The translations under genes were made by a program, and so were the position numbers. From VGNY01 sp964549635 (GTDB lineage: Bacteria; Chloroflexota; Dehalococcoidia; GIF9; UBA5629), in contig CAZJVJ010000004.1 in NCBI GenBank assembly GCA_964549635.1, positions 81,005 through 145,004 of the forward strand: a stretch of DNA of 64,000 bases, in the 5' to 3' direction. Of this stretch, positions 17,575 to 25,770 are shown piece by piece. Each line of letters starts with the position of its first letter. Position 1 is the stretch's first letter. The notes under the pieces are model-generated. The model searched no databases. It worked only from the letters and a program-made list of their open reading frames with translations, and was not told the DNA's origin.

Positions 17575-17733
17575 ATGTCAGCTTTTGCATTGCCAACACC
17601 TATGGGACTATTTTGGGGCATTGTAACACTAATCTTCGGTATAATTGTGATGATTTTCCCCAAAATCCTCAACTATATTGTTGGTATTTACCTCATTGTA
17701 GTCGGATTGTGGGCAATTATAGCCGCATTTTAG
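17575..17733 (+). CDS. Tiny membrane protein, DUF3096 family (copy 2)
   Basis: 52 residues with two hydrophobic helices around a conserved turn, FPKILNYIVGIYLIVVGLWAI, the DUF3096 hallmark. GAAGGAGGTGAG precedes the ATG. It shares its plan, and the pattern V(G/V)xxLIVxGxxA, with the preceding gene, so the two are likely ancient duplicates in one transcript. The role is unknown. Confidence 0.8.
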   Translation: MSAFALPTPMGLFWGIVTLIFGIIVMIFPKILNYIVGIYLIVVGLWAIIAAF

Positions 17734-17807
17734 TGTGAAATTTCAGCTCATCCCTTATCTATATCGATTGCTCTGGTCATTTATATAGCATCGTGCTATG
17801 CGAAGGT

Positions 17808-18571
17808 ATGCTTTATTTCGGTACAAGTGGCTTTAGCTATAGTGATGAGGTTGGTAATTATTACCCGCATAGCATGCCTCGTGAGGGAGTGGCTTAGCTA
17901 CTATGCCCGATAATTCAATCCCTTAGAGCTGAATTCTACGTTTTATGCTCTGCCCAAACTATCCGTTGTGTAAGCCATGGTGTCTAAGACTAATGACGGT
18001 TTCTATTTTCGGTCAAGGCAAATCAGGAGATGACGCATCGGCACTAGAAAGATAGTATGGTTTGTACGTCCTGTAGTAATATACTTAAGCCTTTTAGTGA
18101 TGCGGGCAAGCTCGGTTGTGTGCTGTTGCAATTTCCTTATATTTTTGGTTTTAGTTAGCAAAAACTGGGATTACCCGGCGCTTTTTCGAGAGCGGTTGAA
18201 GGATTTGTCAATAGTTGTAGAATTTCGTAACATTCAATGGCTAAGGGAAGAACTTTTCCAGTAATTGGGTAGCCAAGGTATTGGTTTTTGCTGTGTTGAT
18301 GGACCGCAACTGCCCAAGCTCTTACCGTCGGTAGCCGAGGTCACGAGCAAGATCGATTATGTATGTTTTCGCGGCATAATGCAGCCAAGTGGGGGCAGTA
18401 TGAGCACGCTTATGAGAGGTATGATTATACTTATTCGATGGAAGAGCTTAAGGAATGACTGCCTCGAATAATTTGAACAGTCTAACTGAAAGGACATTTG
18501 TTTTTGCTAACAATCACTGGCCTGGCCAGGCTATAGGCACTATCAGACAGTTACGTGTCATGGTTGACTAG
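17808..18571 (+). pseudogene. DUF72 family protein, heavily decayed
   Basis: Remnant of a DUF72 (YecE-like) gene at about full original length. Recognisable pieces in order, in changing frames: MLYFGTSGFSYSD (17808), WLSYYAR-stop-FNPLELNSTFYALP, FSVKANQEMTHRH, LFRERLKDLSIVVEFRNIQW, LGSQGIGFCCVDGPQLP with VAEVTSKIDYVCFRG, NAAKWGQYEHAYERYDYTYS, and the C-terminal FVFANNHWPGQAIGTIRQLR before the stop at 18569. At least five stops or frame changes interrupt it, so it is a true pseudogene rather than a single error. Base composition is like the neighbours, suggesting a native gene that decayed. Confidence 0.88.
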
Positions 18572-18600
18572 TTTACTTTACTCTTTACATAGGTTACAAT
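18572..18600 (+). promoter_or_regulatory. Promoter of the zinc finger-lspA-rluD operon
   Basis: TTTACT (18572-18577), 17 bp, TACAAT (18595-18600), directly after the DUF72 remnant and 40 bp before the preferred ATG of the next gene. Confidence 0.55.
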
Positions 18601-18639
18601 AATTTTTACGAACCACATATGATATGTCGGGTTTATGAA

Positions 18640-19017
18640 ATGACCACCGACTTTTCGGAACTGTATGAGCGTTTAAAAAAAGAGCAAATGCGTTTGCATT
18701 CTGAGCTCCGGCAGTTGAAAGCCGAAGAGAAGTCTGCTGATGAGCAGAGAGAAGGTAGCCCCTTTGGAAAGAGGGAAGAAGGGGCTACTGAGGTCTTTGA
18801 GTTGGAGAAAAGGTTAGCTCTCAGCAATCGCCTGACAATTGCTCTGGCTGAAGTGGAGCATGCCCTTAAGAAGTATGAAGCAGGTACCTATGGTTTGTGT
18901 GACCTATGTGGTAAGCCGATAGAGCGAGCCAGGCTTGAGGCATTACCTCACGCCAATTTGTGCCTTGAGTGCAAAGGACGCCAAGCAAAGAATGCCAGAA
19001 GTAAGTCGGCACGCTAG
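18640..19017 (+). CDS. DksA/TraR-type C4 zinc finger protein
   Basis: About 125 residues: a long coiled coil (residues 1-80), then CDLCGKPIERARLEALPHA with a second Cys pair (CLECK), the C4 finger of DksA/TraR proteins that enter the RNA polymerase secondary channel. Proteins of this plan are often found next to lspA. An upstream in-frame ATG at 18619 adds seven unlikely residues (MICRVYE); neither ATG has a clear ribosome site. The gene overlaps lspA by 26 bp. Confidence 0.88.
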   Translation: MTTDFSELYERLKKEQMRLHSELRQLKAEEKSADEQREGSPFGKREEGATEVFELEKRLALSNRLTIALAEVEHALKKYEAGTYGLCDLCGKPIERARLEALPHANLCLECKGRQAKNARSKSAR

Positions 19018-19504
19018 TGGGTGGGGGCTAGGTTCATTCCTCATTATCGCTGCCTTTGTAATAGCGCTGGACCAGATAAGCAAGTTTTGGGTCAGAACTT
19101 ATTTGGAGCTTGGTGAAATAGTTCCTGTAGCTGGCCCTTTGAGTCTGGTGCATGTACGCAATACAGGCTCTGCCTTTGGCCTTTTTGCCAATCAAGTTTT
19201 TCTGTTAACGCTGATTGCCGTCGTTGGTTTGGTGGCTGTTCTGTTATTCTATCGCTACCTTCTACGGTCAAGCCTTCTAGGCAGCACAGCCCTGGGATTG
19301 GTCTTTGGTGGTGCTGTGGGCAATCTAGTAGACCGAATTAGGTTTGGCTATGTCACCGATTTTATTGATGTCCGCTTATGGGGTGATTTTCACTGGCCAG
19401 CGTTTAATGTTGCTGATTCAGCCATAACGGTGGGTACGATTGTTCTGATCATTTTTATTTTTTGGACATTGAGAAAAAGCAATGGTAATTTCTCGGGAAC
19501 CTGA
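18992..19504 (+). CDS. lspA: Lipoprotein signal peptidase (signal peptidase II)
   Basis: Aspartic membrane protease that cuts prolipoproteins before the lipid-bearing Cys. 170 residues with four membrane helices; the catalytic aspartates lie in NLVDRIRFGYVTDFIDV and FNVADSAIT, with the conserved NTGSAFG. It would process the several lipoproteins in this window. The frame is open to 18935, but the ATG at 18992 gives the normal size. It overlaps both neighbours, so zinc finger, lspA and rluD form one transcript. Confidence 0.95.
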   Translation: MPEVSRHASGWGLGSFLIIAAFVIALDQISKFWVRTYLELGEIVPVAGPLSLVHVRNTGSAFGLFANQVFLLTLIAVVGLVAVLLFYRYLLRSSLLGSTALGLVFGGAVGNLVDRIRFGYVTDFIDVRLWGDFHWPAFNVADSAITVGTIVLIIFIFWTLRKSNGNFSGT

Positions 19505-20399
19505 AGTTAGGGTCTTGGAAGTGATTGAGCCGGCAGTTCGATTGGATAAGTATCTGGCTTATGCGTGTCCTGGATTGTCGCGTTCCCGTCTACAGAAGTT
19601 GATTAAACAAGGCTATATTTTGGTTAATGGATATGTAGCAGCTAAGACGAGCCAGAGGCTGAATGCTGGAGATAGGATTGATATTACTTTACCACCTCCT
19701 GAGCAAATCACTCTTGTTGCTGAGTCTATCCCATTGACTGTAGTCTATGAGGATGATGAGCTTTTGGTGATAGACAAACCTGCAGGATTGGTTGTCCATC
19801 CGTCTCCAGGGCATACGGCACATACCCTGATTAATGCCCTTTTAGCTCGTTGTCCGGCTTTATCTAGTTTTACCGATTCCATGCGACCGGGTATTGTCCA
19901 TCGTTTGGATAAAGACACTTCGGGACTGATGATTATAGCAAAAAGTTCCTCAGCCCAGCAGTATTTGATTCGTCAGTTCAAGGCCAAAAAGGTTTCTAAA
20001 GGCTATTTGGTGCTGGTTAAAGGCAAACTGACTCCGAGCCATGGTATAATTGATGCTCCCATTGGGCGTGACCCATCTAACCGCAAACGCATGGCAGTAG
20101 TCACCGGTGGCAAAACGGCTCGGACTAAGTATAGAGTAAAGGATTATTTGGGGGATTACACCTTGCTTGAAATCACCACTGAAACTGGCCGTACCCACCA
20201 GATACGTGTTCATTTAGCAGCTATCGGCTATCCGGTTGTCGGTGACCCTACGTATGGTGTGAAATCAGTATATGTTAACCGACAATTTATACACGCTTAT
20301 CGTCTGGGCTTCCATCTACCTTCCACCGGTGAATACCGTGAATTCACCTGTGACTTACCGGCAGATTTGAGGCAAGCTTTACAACTTTTAAGAGGGTGA
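19482..20399 (+). CDS. rluD: Large-subunit rRNA pseudouridine synthase, RluD type
   Basis: Modifies uridines in 23S rRNA helix 69. 305 residues: S4 RNA-binding domain (RLDKYLAYACPGLSRSRLQKLI), then the catalytic domain with the invariant HRLDKDTSGLM (Asp nucleophile) and GRTHQIRVHLAAIGYPVVGD. It begins inside the end of lspA (23-bp overlap). The gene could equally be called RluA/RluC family; RluD is the usual partner of lspA. Confidence 0.93.
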   Translation: MVISREPEVRVLEVIEPAVRLDKYLAYACPGLSRSRLQKLIKQGYILVNGYVAAKTSQRLNAGDRIDITLPPPEQITLVAESIPLTVVYEDDELLVIDKPAGLVVHPSPGHTAHTLINALLARCPALSSFTDSMRPGIVHRLDKDTSGLMIIAKSSSAQQYLIRQFKAKKVSKGYLVLVKGKLTPSHGIIDAPIGRDPSNRKRMAVVTGGKTARTKYRVKDYLGDYTLLEITTETGRTHQIRVHLAAIGYPVVGDPTYGVKSVYVNRQFIHAYRLGFHLPSTGEYREFTCDLPADLRQALQLLRG

Positions 20400-20428
20400 A
20401 AATTTAATTGTTATTTTATCTTCTTCTA

Positions 20429-20457
20429 TTGCCTAATGTGTACACAATGTGTTAAAT
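20429..20457 (+). promoter_or_regulatory. Promoter of the coiled-coil protein gene
   Basis: TTGCCT (20429-20434), 17 bp, TTAAAT (20452-20457). The spacer contains the palindrome TGTGTACACA. Confidence 0.45.
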
Positions 20458-20481
20458 TGTATTTGAAGAGAGGTATTCAAC

Positions 20482-20757
20482 ATGAAGGTTCCTGACAAGT
20501 CTTTTGAACAGATTAGGAAGAGTCAAATAGGACGCGAGAGCGAATTATACTCACAGTTACTTAGCAAAAGCGAGTTTGGTGATCTGGAGACCTTTGAAGC
20601 CGAGTCAGCTCTTAAAAGGAATGAGTTGCTGTTCAAAATTCAAACCGACATGGAGGATGTCAGGAATGCCTTGAAGCAGGCTGAGCAGCTAACCGAACGG
20701 CTCAGGCGAAGATTAAACGAACTTGAGGGTATGTATCGCATCCTGACACGGAAGTAA
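20482..20757 (+). CDS. Small coiled-coil protein, unknown
   Basis: Not recognised. 91 residues, highly charged, almost entirely predicted helix; residues 45-85 (IQTDMEDVRNALKQAEQLTE onward) have clear coiled-coil heptads. No signal or membrane segment. GAAGAGAGG precedes the ATG and a promoter-like pair lies upstream, so it appears to be a genuine single-gene unit between rluD and the RDD gene. Confidence 0.7.
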   Translation: MKVPDKSFEQIRKSQIGRESELYSQLLSKSEFGDLETFEAESALKRNELLFKIQTDMEDVRNALKQAEQLTERLRRRLNELEGMYRILTRK

Positions 20758-20979
20758 CGTTTGATAACAGACTAGCAAAAACTCCTCGTTTTGTGGTCTG
20801 ACTAAGATAACTGAGATTTCTAATGCGTTAGCAGTTTGTCGGGCGAGTTGTGTTTTCGGCAGTTCGTTACATGCAAAAACGTTCTTTGCGTGGTCATCTC
20901 CGGTTCCGTGTCTGTATGAAACAAAACCTCAGCATTTTCTTTTTAGCGCTGGCCATGTAGAACTCTAAGGAGTGAATTT

Positions 20980-21438
20980 TTGAAACAGGGGCCAAAAGAG
21001 GCTGCGTTAGAGTATGCTGGCTTCTGGATCAGATTGGGGGCTGGTGTCATCGACCTTTTACTTTTGGGGCTTGTGGTTGGGGCAATAGTTTGTGTTTATC
21101 CTGTCATAGTTGTTTGGGCACCGAGCGGTTTGATTATTTCGTTCATCTATTGGTTAGGTTTTTGGTCGTGGCGGGGCCAGACTCCTGGGAAAATGGTGGT
21201 AGGGATAAAAATAATCCGTACTGACGGTTCTCAAGTTACTTGGCAACACGCTCTTATCCGATGCTTTGGCTACATTGTGTTAGCGATAAGTTTGTTTATT
21301 GGCTTCATCTGGGTTGCTTTTGATGCTCGCAAGCAAGGTTTCCACGATAAGGTCGCAGATACTTGCGTGGTAAAGCTGCCAGTAAAGCAGGCAGTATTAG
21401 CAGGGTCTTATGCGCGAGGCGGTGCCAGCTGTGTCTAA
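20980..21438 (+). CDS. RDD family membrane protein
   Basis: 152 residues with three hydrophobic segments and the RDD pattern: GFWIRLGAGVIDLLLLG (the Arg and first Asp), SWRGQTPGKMVVGIKII, and VAFDARKQGFHDKVADTCVV. Roles proposed for RDD proteins include ion transport, but function is generally unknown. It starts with TTG at 20980 after AAGGAG. It overlaps gltX by 29 bp, so the two are co-transcribed. Confidence 0.9.
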   Translation: MKQGPKEAALEYAGFWIRLGAGVIDLLLLGLVVGAIVCVYPVIVVWAPSGLIISFIYWLGFWSWRGQTPGKMVVGIKIIRTDGSQVTWQHALIRCFGYIVLAISLFIGFIWVAFDARKQGFHDKVADTCVVKLPVKQAVLAGSYARGGASCV

Positions 21439-22888
21439 GGCGACAGTACGGGTTCGTTTTGCCCCTAGTCCAACCGGTTATCCCCATCTGGGTAACATAA
21501 GGACAGCCCTGTTCAACTGGCTTTTTGCGAGGCATAGTGGTGGTGTCTTCATTTTGCGTATTGAGGATACCGATGTCTTTCGATTGGTAGAGGGTGCGAC
21601 GGAAGCTATTTTGGATAGTCTTCGCTGGCTAGGCCTCGATTGGGACGAGGGGCCATATTTCCAATCGCACCGGCTGGAATTTTATCGTGAGGCAGCAGAG
21701 CTCTTGGTTAAGGAAGGGTTGGCTTATTATTGTTATTGTTCTCCTGAAAGGCTGGAGTCGATACGTGGGGAGCAAATAAAGCGAAAGCAGCCCCCAGGAT
21801 ATGATCGCCATTGTCGATATCTTACGCGTAAACAGAGGATTGAGATAGAGTCGAGTGGGATTGTTCCAATAGTGCGTTTCAAGACACCTCTTGAAGGACA
21901 GACCTCTTTTCAGGATTTTCTACGTGGTGAGATAACTTTTGAAAATAGCACACTCGACGATTTTGTGCTTCTGAAGTCCGATGGTTATCCAACTTACCAT
22001 TTAGCTAATGTGGTCGATGACCATCTTATGTCCATTTCTCATGTTATGAGGGCTGATGAGTGGCTATCTAGTACACCACGTCATGTATTGCTGTATCGGG
22101 CTTTTGGTTGGCAACCACCGCAGTTTGCCCATTTGCCAATGATTTTGGGGCCAGATAGGTCGAAGCTTAGTAAGCGGCACGGCGCTACTTCCATAATAGA
22201 ATACAAGAATCAAGGCTATTTGCCAGAGGCAATGTTTAACTTTTTAGCTTTGCTTGGCTGGGCGTTAGATGACAAAACGGAACTGATGACCCGGGATGAG
22301 ATAATAAAGCATTTCTCACTGGAACGAATAAGTAGAACTGCTGCTGTATTTAACAAGGAGAAGCTTGATTGGATGAACGGAGTCTATCTGAGGAGATTAA
22401 GCATAGAAGAATTCACTCAGCGAACCGTACCATTTCTTGAGCGAGATTTGCCTATGGAAGTCAAACGTCCGCTGGACATTGGCTACATAAGGCGAATTAC
22501 GCCCCTTGTTCAGGAGAGAGCCAGAACCTTGGCTGAAATTCCAGTACTGACTGATTTTTTCTTTTTGGATAGGCTGGAATATGATGTCGAACTCCTTACA
22601 CAAGAGCTTGGTATAGCCGAAGCGATTAAAGCTTTACAAGCTTCCCTAACCAGGATAGGTGAGCTACAGGATTGGGATGCCAGTTCTCTGGAGGCAATCT
22701 TTAGGCCGCTAGCTGATGAGCTAGGCTCAAAGACAGGCGTGTTTTTTGGTCTGCTACGTGTGGCTATAACAGGAAGGAAAGTAGCTCCCCCCCTGTTCCA
22801 GACTATGGAGGTATTGGGCAGGGAGCGGTGCGTTACGCGTCTGCAAGCTGCTTTGGTAAAGCTCTCCGCCTTTCAGCCATCCGGCTGA
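21410..22888 (+). CDS. gltX: Glutamyl-tRNA synthetase
   Basis: Class I aminoacyl-tRNA synthetase charging tRNA-Glu (and, in many bacteria lacking GlnRS, tRNA-Gln). 492 residues. The N-terminal RFAPSPTGYPHLGN contains the HIGH-type motif as HLGN, and the KMSKS loop is SKLSKRHG. The C-terminal anticodon-binding helices are complete. An in-frame GTG at 21431, giving VSKATVRVRF, is an alternative start nearer the usual family N terminus. Confidence 0.96.
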   Translation: MREAVPAVSKATVRVRFAPSPTGYPHLGNIRTALFNWLFARHSGGVFILRIEDTDVFRLVEGATEAILDSLRWLGLDWDEGPYFQSHRLEFYREAAELLVKEGLAYYCYCSPERLESIRGEQIKRKQPPGYDRHCRYLTRKQRIEIESSGIVPIVRFKTPLEGQTSFQDFLRGEITFENSTLDDFVLLKSDGYPTYHLANVVDDHLMSISHVMRADEWLSSTPRHVLLYRAFGWQPPQFAHLPMILGPDRSKLSKRHGATSIIEYKNQGYLPEAMFNFLALLGWALDDKTELMTRDEIIKHFSLERISRTAAVFNKEKLDWMNGVYLRRLSIEEFTQRTVPFLERDLPMEVKRPLDIGYIRRITPLVQERARTLAEIPVLTDFFFLDRLEYDVELLTQELGIAEAIKALQASLTRIGELQDWDASSLEAIFRPLADELGSKTGVFFGLLRVAITGRKVAPPLFQTMEVLGRERCVTRLQAALVKLSAFQPSG

Positions 22889-23106
22889 GGGCCATAGCTT
22901 TAGTTTGAGGCCCAGCCCTTGGCGGCGTGGCTATCGGTAGGTGCTTGTATAGTTTAATATCGGTGGCTGTACTGGTAGTTGGCCCTGTAGCTATAATTTT
23001 CAAAAAGTAGTCACATTACCGCTGGTATCGGTTCCGCATTGTATTCTCTATTTCTGGCACCTGTTGGAGGCTCACTTCACTTACTAAAAAGTGGGCTAGC
23101 TTTGTT

Positions 23107-23916
23107 TCACACCTTCTGGCAGTCGGGGCAAAAGTAGCTACCGCGGTTTCTGACAGCAATCCGCTGGATGGGTGTGCCACAGGCAGGACAGGGCTTACCC
23201 TTACGGTGGGCAACATTAAAATTGAAGTGTGCGGTACCTGGCTTGCCATTGGGACGTTTGTAGGTGTCAATGCTGGCACCTTTGTTTTCAATAGCCGAGC
23301 TCAAGACATGGCGAATAGCCTGATAGAGAGCCTGGATTTCTTGTAGTGACAGGCTGTTGGCTTTACGTAAAGGGTGGATTCTGGCGGCGAACAAAGCTTC
23401 ATCCGCATACATGTTTCCGATGCCGGCGAAGATGGTCTGGTCTAGCAATACTGCTTTTATTGGTGCCTGGTGTTGACCTAATTTCTCAGCCAGCATATCA
23501 GCGGTGAAGACAGGTGTTAGAGGTTCAGGCCCAAGCTTACCTATGATAGCCTGTTCATTTTTTACCAGCCATATACCCCCGAGTCGTCTGCGGTCAGTGA
23601 ATACTAATCGGCCATTGTTGTCCAAAAAGAATGTAACTTTAGCATAATTGTCTCGCTCTTCGGGGTTGAGCAGCAGGGCTCCGGACATCTTGAAATGTAT
23701 AATCAGCGCCTCGCCACTTGATAGATGGAATATAAGATATTTGCCACGACGCTCGAGGCTGTCTATTTTCTGCCCCACCAACCTTTGGCGAAACTCCTGG
23801 ACAGGAGGTTGTCGTATCGGCTTGTCATCGTGAATGTTAACCCCGGCAAATTGCCGTCCGATTACATAAGGTATGAGCTCATTCTTTATCGTTTCGACTT
23901 CAGGCAGTTCTGGCAT
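23107..23916 (-). CDS. mutM: Formamidopyrimidine-DNA glycosylase (Fpg)
   Basis: Removes 8-oxoguanine and ring-opened purines. 269 residues beginning MPELPEVE, with Pro and Glu in the catalytic positions after Met removal; helix-two-turn-helix in IFAGIGNMYADEALF; C-terminal zinc finger CPACGTP...CPDCQ. Gene order gives no operon: gltX lies upstream on the other strand and a methyltransferase is divergent. Confidence 0.96.
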   Translation of the reverse strand: MPELPEVETIKNELIPYVIGRQFAGVNIHDDKPIRQPPVQEFRQRLVGQKIDSLERRGKYLIFHLSSGEALIIHFKMSGALLLNPEERDNYAKVTFFLDNNGRLVFTDRRRLGGIWLVKNEQAIIGKLGPEPLTPVFTADMLAEKLGQHQAPIKAVLLDQTIFAGIGNMYADEALFAARIHPLRKANSLSLQEIQALYQAIRHVLSSAIENKGASIDTYKRPNGKPGTAHFNFNVAHRKGKPCPACGTPIQRIAVRNRGSYFCPDCQKV

Positions 23917-24047
23917 GGGTTTTGGCCAATGGAATTACTTTCGTTGAATATGGGGGTCATAACATTACGACTATATTCGGAGAAGGATGTAAAAACCTGT
24001 ATGCATGGTCGTTTTATTTTTAGGCTATTAATAATTATATACTTGTT

Positions 24048-24770
24048 GTGAAGACCGTGCTATGGGATTATTTGCGTCTAATTGAAAACCTGTACCAGCG
24101 CAGTGTATCCTATTGGTGCCGAGAGATGGAAGCAAAAGACATAATTCCAGCATTCGTTTCGGAAATTAAAGGATTCCTTGCACAGGATGAGGGGTTGAGG
24201 TTATTTGAATTGGCTCTGGAGGCGTGTTCACTTGGGCCCTGTCTGGAAATTGGTAGCTTTTGCGGGAAATCAACGGTTTATTTGGGTACCGCTTGTAAAT
24301 TAAAAAGAAGAACGCTTTTCACCATTGACCACCATAGAGGTTCGGAAGAGCAACAGCCGGGTCAGTTGTACTTCGATCCCGACCTTTTCGATAGTGAGAC
24401 TGGTTTGATTGATAGTTTTCCGTACTTTAGGAATACAATAGAGAGAGCCGGGCTTGGCGATGTTGTTGTGCCTATTGTTACCAAATCTTCTGTGGCAGCT
24501 CGGGACTGGATGACACCGTTAGGTCTGATTTTCATAGACGGTGGGCATAGTTATGAGACCGTATTAACTGATTATCAGTGCTGGCACCCCCACTTGTTAC
24601 CTGATGGGTTTCTCATTTTTCATGACATCTATTTAAACCCAGCTATGGGTGGACAAGCACCGTATGAGGTTTACAAGCTGGCGTTAAGTTCAGGGATATT
24701 TGAAGAATTACCGATGACCAATACCTTGGGCGTGTTAAGGCGTTACAAGACCGTGATGGTCAAGGAGTAA
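24048..24770 (+). CDS. Class I SAM-dependent methyltransferase
   Basis: 240 residues. Motif I CLEIGSFCGKSTVYLG, acidic strand-2 end FTIDHHRG, and the LIFIDGGHSYETVLTDYQCW block of the Methyltransf_24 group, often sugar or small-molecule methylases of surface polysaccharide loci. The start is GTG at 24048, with an earlier GTG-free stretch and no strong ribosome site. The 3' end overlaps the convergent toroid gene by 36 bp. With the two glycosyltransferases beyond, it may act in cell-surface glycan or glycolipid assembly. Confidence 0.85.
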   Translation: MKTVLWDYLRLIENLYQRSVSYWCREMEAKDIIPAFVSEIKGFLAQDEGLRLFELALEACSLGPCLEIGSFCGKSTVYLGTACKLKRRTLFTIDHHRGSEEQQPGQLYFDPDLFDSETGLIDSFPYFRNTIERAGLGDVVVPIVTKSSVAARDWMTPLGLIFIDGGHSYETVLTDYQCWHPHLLPDGFLIFHDIYLNPAMGGQAPYEVYKLALSSGIFEELPMTNTLGVLRRYKTVMVKE

Positions 24771-25769
24771 GCTTGTTGGTGACATGTGCCTGAGCATGTC
24801 TGCTGCTAGCACCACCGCTGCTGACGTCCAGGTTGGTTTTTCTTCTGGCCAGATCTCCCTCTGAGGCAGTGCTAGCCCGTACCAGTACGCGCCGTCTTCA
24901 TCTCGCATCTGATGCAGCCAGTTAAAGACGGTTGCCGAATGTTTGTATTCGCCGTGAACAGCCAGAGCAATTGCCAGCTCGCTTGTCTCTGCGGTGGTGA
25001 CCCATCCCTTATCTAAGCTGCAAAGTGATCCTAGCCCATCTATAACAAACTTATCCCAACCACTGGACATCCGCTGTTTCGCATCATCGCCATTAATAAC
25101 AGAGCACATTACCGGGTAGTACCAATCCATGGCGAATATCGACTTGTTTTCAGCAGGTGAATCAAATCGGCACGGCATATTTTGGATTGCTTGTGCCAGT
25201 GCAGTGTTTGCTTGCTTCCACTGTATCTTTTCTTCGCCTAGAAGTGAAGCGATAGCGAGGGCGCTCTTAATGCTCAAATAAGTTGAACTACAGCTGGTAA
25301 TTAGTGCTGTGGGATAAATAACCCCGGCGCTATCTCTTGCCCAATATATCTCTCCGTTTGGTCCTCTCATATCTAATACGAAATCGATCGCAGCACGGAC
25401 AGTTGGCCACATTTTTTTGAGGAATGAAATGCGCTTGGTTGTCAGATAATGGTGCCATACTCCTACTGCTATATACGAAATAACATGTGACACCTTAGAC
25501 TTATCTAGTGGTTGTCCATCCTTGTATGAAGCGTACCAGCTCCCGTCGCTCAGTTGAATCTGGGCCAGCCAATCATAAGCAAGTTCAGCTTCTGCATGGT
25601 AGTTGCCAATATCAATTGCCATGGCATTTTCAATATGCGTCCAGGGGTCTATGATGCCTTGTTGGAGCCAAGGTATTGAGCCATCTGCTTGCTGCATGGT
25701 GACAATTGACTTGACCGTGGGGTCAAAATATTCTTTTGAAAAAAGTTCGCTGGAGGACTTGTGTCTCAT
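24735..25769 (-). CDS. Alpha/alpha-toroid protein (prenyltransferase/squalene-cyclase-like fold)
   Basis: 344 residues from the ATG at 25769, which has AAGGAG 8 nt upstream and follows the glycosyltransferase stop by 1 bp. Repeated helical hairpins with the QW-like motifs ADGSIPWLQQG, SDGSWYASY and DEDGAYWYG are typical of (alpha/alpha)6 barrels shared by terpene cyclases, prenyltransferases and some glycosidases. No DxDD or metal-site motif was seen, so enzyme class is not assigned. The frame is open further upstream (to 25913) but those codons lie inside the glycosyltransferase gene. Confidence 0.75.
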   Translation of the reverse strand: MRHKSSSELFSKEYFDPTVKSIVTMQQADGSIPWLQQGIIDPWTHIENAMAIDIGNYHAEAELAYDWLAQIQLSDGSWYASYKDGQPLDKSKVSHVISYIAVGVWHHYLTTKRISFLKKMWPTVRAAIDFVLDMRGPNGEIYWARDSAGVIYPTALITSCSSTYLSIKSALAIASLLGEEKIQWKQANTALAQAIQNMPCRFDSPAENKSIFAMDWYYPVMCSVINGDDAKQRMSSGWDKFVIDGLGSLCSLDKGWVTTAETSELAIALAVHGEYKHSATVFNWLHQMRDEDGAYWYGLALPQREIWPEEKPTWTSAAVVLAADMLRHMSPTSLLLDHHGLVTP

Positions 25770-25770
25770 G

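Noticed and set aside
18265..18471. 68-codon plus-strand frame starting GSQGIGFCCVDG
   Set aside because: It is one internal piece of the decayed DUF72 gene, not an independent small protein.
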